A stretch of 64,000 bases of DNA from Deltaproteobacteria bacterium (GTDB lineage Bacteria; Myxococcota_A; UBA9160; JAJDAL01), in assembly GCA_029261875.1 (NCBI GenBank), contig JAJDAL010000054.1:1-64000 (forward strand), in the 5' to 3' direction. Position numbers and translations under genes: made by a program. Shown piece after piece: positions 36,440-45,452 of the stretch; within the stretch, counting starts at the first letter, position 1; the number at the start of each line of letters is the position of its first letter. Under the pieces are notes generated by a model that worked only from the letters and a program-made list of their open reading frames with translations, did no database searches and had not been told where the DNA came from.

Positions 36440-36512
36440 GCCTACGCGCGCGTTTGAGGTGGGTACCCGCGGGAGCTAGACTCCGCCTTGCGCCTACCCA
36501 AGAGGGACATTC

Positions 36513-37664
36513 ATGCGACGTTGGTGGCTGAGGGGCATCATCGCGGTTGCCGCGTTGGTTGTCGTCGCGCGAATGCTCGGTTGGTGGGGAACCGAACCGA
36601 TTTCCGTCAAAGCGGTTCGCGCCGAGCTGGGGCGCGTCGAATCCACCATCACGAATTCGAAGGCGGGAACGATTCGGGCGCGTCGGCGCGCGGATTTGAG
36701 TGCCGAGGTCGGTGGGCGCGTGGTCGCCATCGAAGTCCGGGAAGGCGCTGTGGTTCAAGCCGGCGACGTCCTGGTCTTGCTCGATTCCACGTCCCACACC
36801 GCGCAACTCAAGCTCGCCGAGGAAAGCCTGCGCGTCGCCGAAGCGCGGCAACGCGAGGTCTGCATCGCGCGCGATCGGGCCGATCGCGAGCTGCAACGCA
36901 AGCGCAAACTTGCGGACAAGAACATCATCTCGAAGGATTCCCTGGATCAGCTCGAAAGTGTCTTGGAGGGAGCGCACGCCACCTGTAGTGCGGCGACGGC
37001 ATCGGTGGACCGCGAACGGGCTCAGATCGTGGCCGCCCAGGCGGAACTCGACAAGCTGACGATCCGCGCACCATTCGATGGCGTGATTGCAGAAGTCGGC
37101 GTCGAGTTGGGCGAATGGGTGACGCCATCGCCCCCGATGCTCACGGCGCCCGCGGTGGTGGATTTGATCGACATTTCTTCGCTCTACGTCAGTGCACCGA
37201 TGGACGAGGTCGACTCTTCGGCGGTACGTCGAGACCAGGAGGTCAAGGTCACGATCGATTCCTTTCCCGAACGCGAGTTCGCCGGTCGCGTCGTGCGTGT
37301 CGCTCCTTATGTGTTGGACATCGAAGCGCAGAATCGAACCGTCGAAATCGAGGTGGAACTCGACGATCGCGAGTTCGCTGCCACGCTCTTGCCCGGCACG
37401 TCCGCCGACGTCGAAGTGATTCGCTCGAGCCGAGACAATGTGTTGCGCATCCCGACTCCCTCCGTACTCGATGGGGGCCGCGTTCTCGTGGCCGACAACG
37501 GAGTTCTGCGCGAACAAGCCGTCGAAACCGGTCTCAAGAACTGGGACTTCGTCGAAATCGTTTCGGGCCTCGAAGCCGGGCAGCGTGTCGTGGTGTCGCT
37601 GGACAGCGAAGATGTGAAAGACGGCGCGAAGGTCGTGGTCGAAGAGACCACCTTCGAGCGTTAG
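36513..37664 (+). CDS. Periplasmic adaptor (membrane fusion) protein of a MacAB-like exporter
   Basis: A 383-residue HlyD/MacA/RND-type adaptor. One N-terminal membrane anchor (IIAVAALVVVARMLGW) is followed by a biotinyl-lipoyl half (LSAEVGGRVVAIEVREGAVV), a coiled-coil hairpin (about 90-165, LAEESLRVAEARQREV to AAQAELDKL) and the second lipoyl half (IRAPFDGVIAEVGVELGEWV). Beta-barrel and membrane-proximal domains follow. It would bridge the inner-membrane ABC transporter to an outer-membrane channel. It is the first gene of a tightly packed five-gene run; the ATPase gene starts 9 bp downstream. No TolC-type gene is in the window. Confidence 0.87.
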   Translation: MRRWWLRGIIAVAALVVVARMLGWWGTEPISVKAVRAELGRVESTITNSKAGTIRARRRADLSAEVGGRVVAIEVREGAVVQAGDVLVLLDSTSHTAQLKLAEESLRVAEARQREVCIARDRADRELQRKRKLADKNIISKDSLDQLESVLEGAHATCSAATASVDRERAQIVAAQAELDKLTIRAPFDGVIAEVGVELGEWVTPSPPMLTAPAVVDLIDISSLYVSAPMDEVDSSAVRRDQEVKVTIDSFPEREFAGRVVRVAPYVLDIEAQNRTVEIEVELDDREFAATLLPGTSADVEVIRSSRDNVLRIPTPSVLDGGRVLVADNGVLREQAVETGLKNWDFVEIVSGLEAGQRVVVSLDSEDVKDGAKVVVEETTFER

Positions 37665-37672
37665 GGCCGGGC

Positions 37673-38398
37673 GTGATCGAATTGTCTGGCGTCGGTCGTG
37701 CATACGAGGTCGGCGGCGAAGTGCTCCACGCGTTGCGCGATGTCGACGAGACGATTGACTCCGGCGACTACGTGGCGCTGATGGGGCCGTCGGGTTCCGG
37801 GAAGTCCACGCTCCTCAACGTCATGGGCTGTCTCGACCAGCCGACGAGCGGAACCTACCGCTTGGATGGGCGTGAGGTCGGGAGCCTTACCGAGGACGAG
37901 CTGTCCGAGGTCCGCCGACACAAGATCGGTTTCGTGTTTCAGTCCTTTCATTTGATTCCGCGGCTCTCGGCGGTCGAGAACGTTGCGCTTCCGATGATGC
38001 TCGCCGGCGTGTCGGTGGCCGAACGCCGTAAGCGCGCGTTGGAGGCGCTCGAGACCGTGGGATTGGCGAAGCGCGCCGACCATCGACCCAACGAAATTTC
38101 AGGCGGCGAAGCGCAACGCGTGGCAATTGCGCGAGCAACCATCATGCGTCCCGCGATCCTGCTCGCCGACGAGCCGACCGGAAACCTCGATTCTGCATCC
38201 GGCGCCACCGTCGTGGCGTTGCTCGAGGAGCTGAACGCCCAGGGGCTGACGCTCGTCGTCGTGACCCACGATCCGAACATGGCGGCGCGCGCCAAGCGCG
38301 TGCTCCTCATGCGGGACGGCCGGATCGTGAATCGGATCGCGGGCTCGGAGCTCTCCGAGACCCTTCACCGTTCCAAGGTTCTCGAGGCCACCCCGTGA
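37673..38398 (+). CDS. MacB/LolD-type ABC transporter ATPase
   Basis: A 241-residue ATPase subunit. Walker A GPSGSGKST, Q-loop FVFQSFHLIPRL, signature ISGGEAQRVAIARA (first position I, fourth E rather than the common LSGGQ), Walker B ILLADEPTGNLD and the switch His in VVVTHD are all present, so it should hydrolyse ATP. In E. coli MacB the ATPase is fused to the permease; here it is separate, as in LolD/YknY systems. GTG 37673 follows the adaptor gene after 8 bp, and its stop overlaps the next start (GTGA). Confidence 0.92.
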   Translation: MIELSGVGRAYEVGGEVLHALRDVDETIDSGDYVALMGPSGSGKSTLLNVMGCLDQPTSGTYRLDGREVGSLTEDELSEVRRHKIGFVFQSFHLIPRLSAVENVALPMMLAGVSVAERRKRALEALETVGLAKRADHRPNEISGGEAQRVAIARATIMRPAILLADEPTGNLDSASGATVVALLEELNAQGLTLVVVTHDPNMAARAKRVLLMRDGRIVNRIAGSELSETLHRSKVLEATP

Positions 38399-39594
38399 CC
38401 GGGGCGGACTTCATCGGCTTCGCCTGGACGGCACTTTCGCGCCAGCGTCGGCGCACCTTCCTCAGCTTGATCGGAGTCACGGTGGGTGTGGCGGCGGTGA
38501 TTCTCTTGACCGCGTTGGGGGAGGGCGCGCGCATCTACGTCTCGCAACAATTCGAAGCCCTGGGGAAGAATCTCATCATCGTGATGCCCGGCAAGAACGA
38601 AACCACGGGCTTTTCGGGCGTCGGCGGTGCACCCAACGATCTGACGCTCGAGGATGCCGAAGCGCTTGCGCGACAAGTGACCCAGATCCGCGAACTCGCG
38701 CCGGTGACGATCGGCGAAAGTCTGATCGCCCACCAGGAGCGTCGCCGCCGATCGACGGTTCTCGGGACCACCGAGGCCATGAAGAGCATTCGCGGGTTGC
38801 GGGTCTCCATGGGGCGTTTTCTTCCGGAAGGGGCCATGGATCGCGGCGACGCGGTGGCGGTGCTGGGAGCGGATATCGCCTCGGAGTTGTTCGGGAATAC
38901 CTTCCCGGTGGGCAAAGTGGTGCGGATCGGAGATTGGCGCACGCGTGTCATCGGCGTGCTCGAATCCCAGGGTACGCAGATGGGGCTCGATCTCGACGAA
39001 GTGGTCATCATCCCCGTGGCGTCCGGGATGCGGCTCTACAATCGAACCTCCCTGTTCCGCATCATGGCGTCGGCCCGGCATCACGGTGACCTCGAGGTCG
39101 TTCGCCGCCGCATCACCGAGGTGCTGACCGACCGGCACGAGGAAGAGGATTTCACCTGCATCAGCGAGGATTCGGTGGCGGGTGCGTTTTCGCAGATCCT
39201 TACGGCCTTGACCGCCGCCCTGGGCGGGATTGCGGCCATCTCGCTCTCTGTGGCGGGGATTGGCATCATGAATCTGATGTTGGTTTCGGTGTCCGAGCGC
39301 ACCCCGGAAGTGGGGCTGTTGAAAGCCCTGGGGGCGACGCGTTTCCAGATTCTCGGCGTGTTTCTCACTGAGGCGATCCTGCTCACCACCGGGGGGGCGA
39401 TTCTGGGGGTCTGCCTGGGCTGGCTTCTCGTTCAGGTCCTGGTCGCCGTTTATCCCACGCTGCCCGCGACACCTCCACTCTGGGCCATCGCGATGGTGGT
39501 GGCGACGGCGTTCGCAACGGGCATCTTCTTTGGATTGCTGCCGGCGCGGCGCGCCACGGATCTCGATCCCGTGGCATCGCTCGCGAGGCGCTGA
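38395..39594 (+). CDS. MacB-like FtsX-family ABC permease, first of two
   Basis: A 399-residue permease. The order is one N-terminal membrane segment (TFLSLIGVTVGVAAVILLTALGEGA, read in parts), a large MacB_PCD periplasmic domain (about 45-265), then three membrane segments. The motif SVSERTPEVGLLKALGATR is the FtsX coupling-helix region that contacts the ATPase. The GTG start overlaps the ATPase stop by 4 bp. The second permease begins three bases after its stop, so the two permeases probably form a heterodimer. MacAB relatives use mechanotransmission to move substrates already in the periplasm. Confidence 0.9.
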   Translation: MTGADFIGFAWTALSRQRRRTFLSLIGVTVGVAAVILLTALGEGARIYVSQQFEALGKNLIIVMPGKNETTGFSGVGGAPNDLTLEDAEALARQVTQIRELAPVTIGESLIAHQERRRRSTVLGTTEAMKSIRGLRVSMGRFLPEGAMDRGDAVAVLGADIASELFGNTFPVGKVVRIGDWRTRVIGVLESQGTQMGLDLDEVVIIPVASGMRLYNRTSLFRIMASARHHGDLEVVRRRITEVLTDRHEEEDFTCISEDSVAGAFSQILTALTAALGGIAAISLSVAGIGIMNLMLVSVSERTPEVGLLKALGATRFQILGVFLTEAILLTTGGAILGVCLGWLLVQVLVAVYPTLPATPPLWAIAMVVATAFATGIFFGLLPARRATDLDPVASLARR

Positions 39595-39597
39595 TCC

Positions 39598-40800
39598 ATG
39601 CAAACCCGCGACTACTTGAGCCTCGGAATCCAGACCCTGCGCGGGCATCGCTTGCGCGCCTTTCTGTCCGCGCTCGGAATCGCGATTGGAATTGCGGCCG
39701 TCATCCTCTTGACCTCCATCGGCGAAGGCTTGCGGCAGTACATGATGGATCAATTCACCCAGTTTGGGACGAACGTGATCGCCATCAATCCCGGCAAGTC
39801 CGACACCATGGGGATGCCGGGGATTTTCGGCGGAACGACCCACAAACTCACCATCGACGACGCGGAGTCCCTGCGCCGAATCCCCGGGGTGAGTGAAGTG
39901 GTGCCGCTCTCCATGGGGCAGGCCCGGGTCCGGGCCAACGGTCGCGGACGCAGCGTTTTCGTCTACGGAGTGACGTCGGACATGCCAAGGGTATGGAAGT
40001 TCGACGTCGGACAGGGAAACTTCCTACCCGCGGGCGATCCGCGCCGCGCGGGTCAGGTCGCGGTTCTCGGACCGAAGCTCCGACGCGAGTTGTTCGGCGA
40101 GGAAAACGCCCTGGGTCGCTTCGTTCGCATCGGGGATTTTCGGTTGCGCGTGATCGGCGTGATGTCACCCAAGGGGCGGATGTTGGGGATCGACATCGAC
40201 GACTCCGCCTATGTCCCGGTAGCGACGGCCATGCAGCTCTTCAACCAGGATGAATTGTTCGAAATCGACCTCGTCTACCACGCGACCGCCGACGGAGCCG
40301 CGGTGGTCGCAGGCGTGACCGAGATGTTGACCGAGCGCCACCGCGGTCACGAGGATTTCACGATTACCACCCAGGAAGCGATGCTCGAGGTCATGGACAA
40401 CGTGATCTCCGCCGTGACGTTCGCCGTCGCGGCCATTGCGGGGATATCGCTCATCGTGGGCGCGATCGGAATTTTTTCGATCATGTGGATCGCGGTCGGT
40501 GAGCGCGTGTCGGAGATCGGGTTGTTGCGGGCGATCGGCGCCACGGGCGTCGAGATCCAGCGCTTGTTCCTGCTCGAATCCGTCATCCTTACGGTCGTCG
40601 GGGGCGTCTGCGGTTTGCTGTTGGGCCTCGGGGCCGCCCAGCTGTTGGGCCTTACCGTGAGCAACCTTCCGGTCCACACCCCGCTTCGTTTTCTGGTGGC
40701 CGCGCTCGTGGTTTCCGCACTCACCGGGGTGGTGGCGGGCGTCGTGCCCGCCCGGCGTGCGGCGGCCCTGCGTCCCGTCGAAGCCTTGAGGGCCGAGTGA
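39598..40800 (+). CDS. MacB-like FtsX-family ABC permease, second of two
   Basis: A 400-residue paralogue of the preceding permease with the same layout: LSALGIAIGIAAVILLTSIG membrane segment, MacB_PCD periplasmic domain, then three C-terminal helices. The coupling motif is VGERVSEIGLLRAIGATGVE. Local similarity along the whole length (both have a GxxPGK loop, NVIAINPGKSD here and LIIVMPGKNE before) points to tandem duplication and divergence. Its stop overlaps the GTG start of the phosphopantetheinyl transferase gene. Confidence 0.9.
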   Translation: MQTRDYLSLGIQTLRGHRLRAFLSALGIAIGIAAVILLTSIGEGLRQYMMDQFTQFGTNVIAINPGKSDTMGMPGIFGGTTHKLTIDDAESLRRIPGVSEVVPLSMGQARVRANGRGRSVFVYGVTSDMPRVWKFDVGQGNFLPAGDPRRAGQVAVLGPKLRRELFGEENALGRFVRIGDFRLRVIGVMSPKGRMLGIDIDDSAYVPVATAMQLFNQDELFEIDLVYHATADGAAVVAGVTEMLTERHRGHEDFTITTQEAMLEVMDNVISAVTFAVAAIAGISLIVGAIGIFSIMWIAVGERVSEIGLLRAIGATGVEIQRLFLLESVILTVVGGVCGLLLGLGAAQLLGLTVSNLPVHTPLRFLVAALVVSALTGVVAGVVPARRAAALRPVEALRAE

Positions 40801-41543
40801 TCGAAGGCGAGCGTGCATTGGATCGCCAGACCGTGGAGGTGTGGTGCGTCTGTCCGGAACCGATCGACGATGAAGCCTTGATCGAGCGCTATCACGGGCT
40901 GTTGTCGGCGGAAGAATCGATCCAGCAGAAGCGTTTTCATTTCGCTCGCGACCGCCATCAATATCTCGTCACCCGGGCGCTCGTTCGGTCCGTGCTGTCG
41001 CGCTACGCGCCGGTCGATCCGCCGGCCTGGACCTTTCAGGTCAACCAATACGACTGCCCGTCGATTCTCGAACCCGCTGCCTTCGCTGGCCTGCGGTTCA
41101 ACTTGTCCCACACGGCGGGCTTGATCGTGTGCGCCGTGGCGCAGGATCGCGACCTGGGGATCGATGTCGAGAATTTGAATCGCAAGGGACAAACCGTCGA
41201 AATCGCGGATCGATTCTTTGCGCCCTTCGAGGCGCGCGCGCTGCGCGCTCTGCCCACAGGTCTCCAGCGCCGGCGCTTCTTCGAATATTGGACCCTCAAG
41301 GAGGCCTACATCAAGGCGCGGGGCATGGGGATCTCGTTGCCCCTGGAGGAATTCTGGTACGACCTGGATGCCGGGGATGCGATTCGAATCGATTTCGGTC
41401 CGGGCATTCGAGACGACGCCTCGGATTGGCAATTTCTACAACGGGAAATGGGAGCCGAACATTTGCTCGCGCTGGCGATTCGACGCGGAGCGGACCCCGA
41501 GCTCCAGATTCGATTCCAAAACATCGTCCCCCTCGTCGACTGA
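40797..41543 (+). CDS. Sfp-type 4'-phosphopantetheinyl transferase
   Basis: A 248-residue enzyme that moves the phosphopantetheine arm of CoA onto carrier proteins of polyketide, peptide or fatty-acid synthases. Motifs are FNLSHTAGLIVCAV, DLGIDVE (the magnesium-binding Asp-x-Glu) and RRRFFEYWTLKEAYIKARG (WxxKEAxxKxxG). All catalytic residues are present and the length is normal for the broad-specificity Sfp class. The GTG start overlaps the second permease stop (GTGA). That suggests its carrier-protein substrate and the exporter serve one pathway, although no synthase is in the window. Confidence 0.92.
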   Translation: MIEGERALDRQTVEVWCVCPEPIDDEALIERYHGLLSAEESIQQKRFHFARDRHQYLVTRALVRSVLSRYAPVDPPAWTFQVNQYDCPSILEPAAFAGLRFNLSHTAGLIVCAVAQDRDLGIDVENLNRKGQTVEIADRFFAPFEARALRALPTGLQRRRFFEYWTLKEAYIKARGMGISLPLEEFWYDLDAGDAIRIDFGPGIRDDASDWQFLQREMGAEHLLALAIRRGADPELQIRFQNIVPLVD

Positions 41544-41582
41544 AGCGTGTGGCTTCTCTAAGTTTCGCCTTGGGGGGGGTGG

Positions 41583-43448
41583 GTGCCGCGATCACCGGTC
41601 CAAAAGAAACGGCGGGCTGACCCGCGCCCGAAGTCCTTCTTCGCGGCGGTCGTCCTCGCGACACTGCTTGGGATCGGTACGTTCGCGGTGTTCTCGCCGG
41701 CGCTCGATAACCAGTTCCTGGTTTTCGACGACGACACCTACGTCACCGAGAACCCCCAGGTGCTTTCGGGATTGACGCGGCAGAGCGTTGCCTGGGCGTT
41801 CACGACCGGCCACGATTCGAATTGGTTCCCGCTGACCTGGCTGTCCCACATGTTGGATGTCGAGCTGTTCGGCGTCGATCCCCGCGGTCACCACGCGACC
41901 AACTTGATTCTCCACGCCGCGAGCTGTGCGTTGCTGTTCGCCTTTCTGGTTCGCACGACGGGTGGGCTCTGGTGGAGCGCCCTGGGGGCGGCGGTGTTCG
42001 CCCTTCACCCCCTGCGCGTCGAATCCGTGGCCTGGGTGGCCGAGCGCAAGGACGTTCTTTCGGTGTTCCTCGCCATGGGGGTGCTGTGGGCCTATGCGGG
42101 CTACGCGGCACGCCCAACCCCGCTTCGCATGGCTGGCGTCGTCGCGCTCTTCGCGCTTGGCCTGTGTGCGAAGTCCATGTTGGTGACCTTGCCCTTCGCC
42201 CTCATGCTGCTCGACTATTGGCCGCTCCGGCGTTTCTCGGCAGGAGAGCGTTCGATCGGTATTGCGCGTTGGATTGCGGAGAAGATTCCACTCTTCGTCC
42301 TCGCGGCGCTTTCTTGCGTCGTGACGTTTCGCGTCCAGCAAGCCGGGGGCAGCGTCAGCAGTATCGAGGCACTGCCCCTGTGGGCGCGTCTGCAGAATGG
42401 GCTGATGGCCTACGTGGGATATCTCGAGAATTTCTTCTGGCCCGATGGGCTTGCACCGTACTACCCGCATGCGGCGGCCGGGTTGGCGGCGTGGAAGCCC
42501 GCCCTGGCCGCGCTCGGACTGGCGGCGCTGAGTGCAATCTTGTGGAAAGCGCGTCGATCCGCGCCAGCCGCGTGGGTGGGATGGCTGTGGTTCCTGGGAA
42601 CCCTGGTGCCGGTGATCGGATTGGTTCAGGTCGGCGGGCAGGCCATGGCGGATCGCTACACCTACCTCCCCTCCGTCGGGCTGTCGATCGCGTTGGCGGG
42701 CGGTCTCCCCTGGCTCGCGCTGCGGCGCTATCCGCTTCCCGTGGTCGCGTTGTCGATCGCCTGCCTCGTGGCGCTCGGTACGGCGACCCGCTTCCAATTG
42801 CGGCATTGGGTCGACGGTCGCACGCTCTTTACCCACACGTTGAATGTCACGGAGAACAATGCGCTGGCGCACAAGATGCTGGGAACGATCCTCGCCCGGG
42901 CGGGCGAGCACGAGGCGGCGTTGGATCAATACGACCGGGCGCTGCAGCTCGATCCCGTCGACGGTTGGTTGCACAACAATCTCGCCAACAGCCTGCTCGC
43001 CCTGGGTCGCAGCGATCGGGCGTTGGTGCACTACCGCAAAGCGGTCGAATCCGATCCCAGGGATGCGCGCATCCGCTTCAATCGGGCTCGCGCCCTATTC
43101 GAGCGGGCGGATTACGAAGCCGCGGCGGCGGAGCTGGAACGCGCCCTGGAACTCGATCCGGATCTCTTCGAAGCCCGCTACACCCTGGCGTTGTCCCTCC
43201 ACCTGGCGGGACACGACGCCGAGGCGCGCGCACAGTACGACGCGGTGCTGCGGCTTCGACCCGACACGGTGGACGCCCATTTGAACCTCGCGAGTCTACT
43301 TGCGAAGCACGGCGAACCCCGAACCGCCGCCCATCATCTGGAACGCGCGTTGGTGCTCGAACCCGACAATGTCGACGCCAAGCGCCGACTCGCGGCCCTG
43401 CGGGCCCAGACGCCACCTGTGGGTGCGGCGCCGCGCAACACCCCTTGA
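41583..43448 (+). CDS. Polytopic membrane protein with C-terminal TPR repeats (TMTC-like)
   Basis: A 621-residue inner-membrane protein. A GT-C-like N-terminal part begins with a hydrophobic helix, FDDDTYVTENPQV in the first loop, and FPLTWLSHMLDVELFG, then DPRGHHATNLILHA, then VFALHPLRVESVAWVAERKD. These are hallmarks of TMTC-type mannosyltransferase relatives common in delta-proteobacteria. About eight more helices follow, then four or more TPR units (420-610; ALAHKMLGTILARAGEHEAA, YDRALQLDPVDGWLHNNLAN). A role in protein or cell-surface glycosylation is inferred. It starts at GTG 41583 after a G-rich stretch. The methyltransferase start overlaps its stop. Confidence 0.8.
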   Translation: MPRSPVQKKRRADPRPKSFFAAVVLATLLGIGTFAVFSPALDNQFLVFDDDTYVTENPQVLSGLTRQSVAWAFTTGHDSNWFPLTWLSHMLDVELFGVDPRGHHATNLILHAASCALLFAFLVRTTGGLWWSALGAAVFALHPLRVESVAWVAERKDVLSVFLAMGVLWAYAGYAARPTPLRMAGVVALFALGLCAKSMLVTLPFALMLLDYWPLRRFSAGERSIGIARWIAEKIPLFVLAALSCVVTFRVQQAGGSVSSIEALPLWARLQNGLMAYVGYLENFFWPDGLAPYYPHAAAGLAAWKPALAALGLAALSAILWKARRSAPAAWVGWLWFLGTLVPVIGLVQVGGQAMADRYTYLPSVGLSIALAGGLPWLALRRYPLPVVALSIACLVALGTATRFQLRHWVDGRTLFTHTLNVTENNALAHKMLGTILARAGEHEAALDQYDRALQLDPVDGWLHNNLANSLLALGRSDRALVHYRKAVESDPRDARIRFNRARALFERADYEAAAAELERALELDPDLFEARYTLALSLHLAGHDAEARAQYDAVLRLRPDTVDAHLNLASLLAKHGEPRTAAHHLERALVLEPDNVDAKRRLAALRAQTPPVGAAPRNTP

Positions 43449-44209
43449 GTGCGAAGCCGGGCTACCAATCGATTCGAATCGAAGGGGGCGACACCGCAAC
43501 GCCCTTGAACCTGGCCAAGCGTCTCGCGAGAATCCGCAGCATTCCCGGTGGCGTCCGAGGGCGACGCATCTTGGATTGTGGCTGCGGTGCCGGGGAATAC
43601 GTGGTGGCTCTGCGAGACGCTGGCGCTCTCGCCATTGGCATCGAATTCGATTCGGAGAAACGCGCGCAGTTCGCGCAACGTCATCCCGGAGCGGATTGGG
43701 TCCGCGCCGGTGACAGTCAGTCGCTGGAATTCCCGGACGCCAGCTTCGACGCGGTGCTCATCAACGAAGTGCTCGAACACGTTCCCGACGACGCTCTTGC
43801 GTTGAGCGAAGCGCATCGGGTCACGAAACCCGGCGGACGCCTGATCCTGTTCGCGCCCAATCGCATGTATCCCTTCGAGACCCACGGCGTGTATCGCCTG
43901 GGCAGCGATCGGAAACTGTCGCCTGCACTCCCCGGTATTCCCTACCTACCGCTCCGCTTGGGGCAGCGTTGGTTCCGCTATTGGGCGCGCAACTATTGGC
44001 CCGGGGAGCTGCGGCGCTTGGTCGTCGCCGCGGGTTTCGCGATCGAATCCACGGGATTCGTGTGGCAAACCTTCGAGAACATCTCGAATGCGCAGCCGGG
44101 ATTCATCGGGGCGGTTCGCCCCGCGGCGCGGGCGCTGGCAAATTTCTGCGAAACGATCCCCGGCGTGCGGCGGTTCGGCGTCTCTCAGCTCATCGTCGCG
44201 CAGCGCTGA
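43445..44209 (+). CDS. SAM-dependent class I methyltransferase
   Basis: A 254-residue methyltransferase. Motif I is RRILDCGCGAGEYVVAL, the acidic strand-2 end is GIEFD, and EFPDASFDAVLINEVLEHV and ILFAPNRMYPFETHGVY follow. The type is Methyltransf_11/UbiE-like, often found with glycan or lipid modification genes. It starts at TTG 43445 in a TTGA overlap with the preceding TPR membrane protein, the same unusual junction as at 27974. Its 3' end overlaps the convergent phosphoesterase gene by 20 bp. The substrate is unknown. Confidence 0.85.
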   Translation: MSAKPGYQSIRIEGGDTATPLNLAKRLARIRSIPGGVRGRRILDCGCGAGEYVVALRDAGALAIGIEFDSEKRAQFAQRHPGADWVRAGDSQSLEFPDASFDAVLINEVLEHVPDDALALSEAHRVTKPGGRLILFAPNRMYPFETHGVYRLGSDRKLSPALPGIPYLPLRLGQRWFRYWARNYWPGELRRLVVAAGFAIESTGFVWQTFENISNAQPGFIGAVRPAARALANFCETIPGVRRFGVSQLIVAQR

Positions 44210-45404
44210 AGCTGCGCGCCTGGATGCTCCCCAGGGCAAAATCGCGATAGCCGCCACGAAAGAAGTCTCGGCAGCGCGTCGAGTGCTCGAGGGCGCGGGG
44301 GCTCGACGTTCTTCGAACCTCCTGACGAAAGCTTCCGTCTTCGAAGAGCCGGTAGTGGGCAAACCCGCCGGGGTAGTCTTTGGTGCATTGCACCTCGATG
44401 AACGGGATCGCACCCGCCTGAGGGTATGTGCGAACGCGATTGCGATGGGTGTGGCCGATCAGGACGCCGCGCACTTCGGGATGGGTTCCGATGCACTCGA
44501 GGAGCGGGATCGAATCCTCCGGTCGGATTCCGATGGAGTTGGGGTAGCGATCTCGGTGTTCGGGAGGCACCGGCTGATGGTGCATGAAGATCAAGGTGGG
44601 GAGCTTGTCGTCGCGTCCGGCGGCGAGTTCGCTTTCGAGCCAAGCCAAGCGATCCTCGGGGAAGATGCCGTGGTGTTCTCCCGGCTCCACGGTGTCGATC
44701 AGTACGAAACGCCAGCCTGACGCTACGAAGCTCCGCGGCGCACGCGGTTGTCCGAGCAGCGCGTAGCCATCGACGTTCAATCCCTCGTTGACCGCATAGT
44801 GGTCGTGGTTCCCGAGAAATGCGTGATGGGGGTTCTTGAATTGCGCAAAGGTCTGGCGCGCAATTTCGAACTGGTCCGGACGGCCGCGGTCCGCAATGTC
44901 GCCCTTGATGATGCTGAAGTCCACGCCGAGGGCGTTGATGTCCGCGATGGCGTCTTCGTTCATGAATTGCCAATAGGGAACGTCGCCTTCGGATTCGCGA
45001 ATTTCCGGAAATCCCGCGGCTTCGGGGCCGTAGTCTCCGTTTTCGAGCAGGGTGCCACCGAACTTGGGTTCTCCGAAGTGGAGGTCGTTGAGGGTGGCGA
45101 AGCGCGCCACACAGCGGGCATCGGGCGGCGCGAAGGTTCGGGTCGAATTCGGAAAGTAGCGATCCGGTGCCGCGCAATCGCCGTTTTCGAGTTCGAGGGC
45201 GAGGCTGTATTCCGTGTCCGGTTCGAGACCTTCGATCCGAACGAAGCGGGGACCCGCACCCGCGGTCTCCGCGCGGATTTCGCCGCCGAGGCGAACCCGC
45301 ACCGGAGCGTCCACGGGCCCCTGGTTGTCTTCGACGGAAAAACACAGTGTCAGACTTTGTTCGCACAGGCCAAAGAGTTCGGGGTGACGAATCGATACAC
45401 TCAT
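44190..45404 (-). CDS. Calcineurin-like metallophosphoesterase with N-terminal fibronectin-III-like domain
   Basis: A 404-residue protein. The N-terminus (about 10-90) is a beta-sandwich resembling FnIII (RFVRIEGLEPDTEYSLAL). The catalytic domain has all dimetal motifs: NDLHFGE, KGDIADRG, LGNHDHY, FMHHQP and IGHTHRN. There is no signal peptide, so it is probably cytosolic. Relatives hydrolyse phosphomonoesters or cyclic nucleotides; specificity cannot be read from sequence. It is divergent from the ABA4-like gene (48 bp apart) and overlaps the methyltransferase end. Confidence 0.87.
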   Translation of the reverse strand: MSVSIRHPELFGLCEQSLTLCFSVEDNQGPVDAPVRVRLGGEIRAETAGAGPRFVRIEGLEPDTEYSLALELENGDCAAPDRYFPNSTRTFAPPDARCVARFATLNDLHFGEPKFGGTLLENGDYGPEAAGFPEIRESEGDVPYWQFMNEDAIADINALGVDFSIIKGDIADRGRPDQFEIARQTFAQFKNPHHAFLGNHDHYAVNEGLNVDGYALLGQPRAPRSFVASGWRFVLIDTVEPGEHHGIFPEDRLAWLESELAAGRDDKLPTLIFMHHQPVPPEHRDRYPNSIGIRPEDSIPLLECIGTHPEVRGVLIGHTHRNRVRTYPQAGAIPFIEVQCTKDYPGGFAHYRLFEDGSFRQEVRRTSSPRALEHSTRCRDFFRGGYRDFALGSIQARSFSAARR

Positions 45405-45452
45405 GGCCGAGCCTTATCACGGTGGAGGCTCTTTGTAAATCAAAGGAGCGTC

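Noticed and set aside
41822-43444. Extended reading frame 41822-44209 in front of the methyltransferase
   Set aside because: It is out of frame with, and inside, the TPR membrane-protein gene. The methyltransferase homology begins only after TTG 43445.
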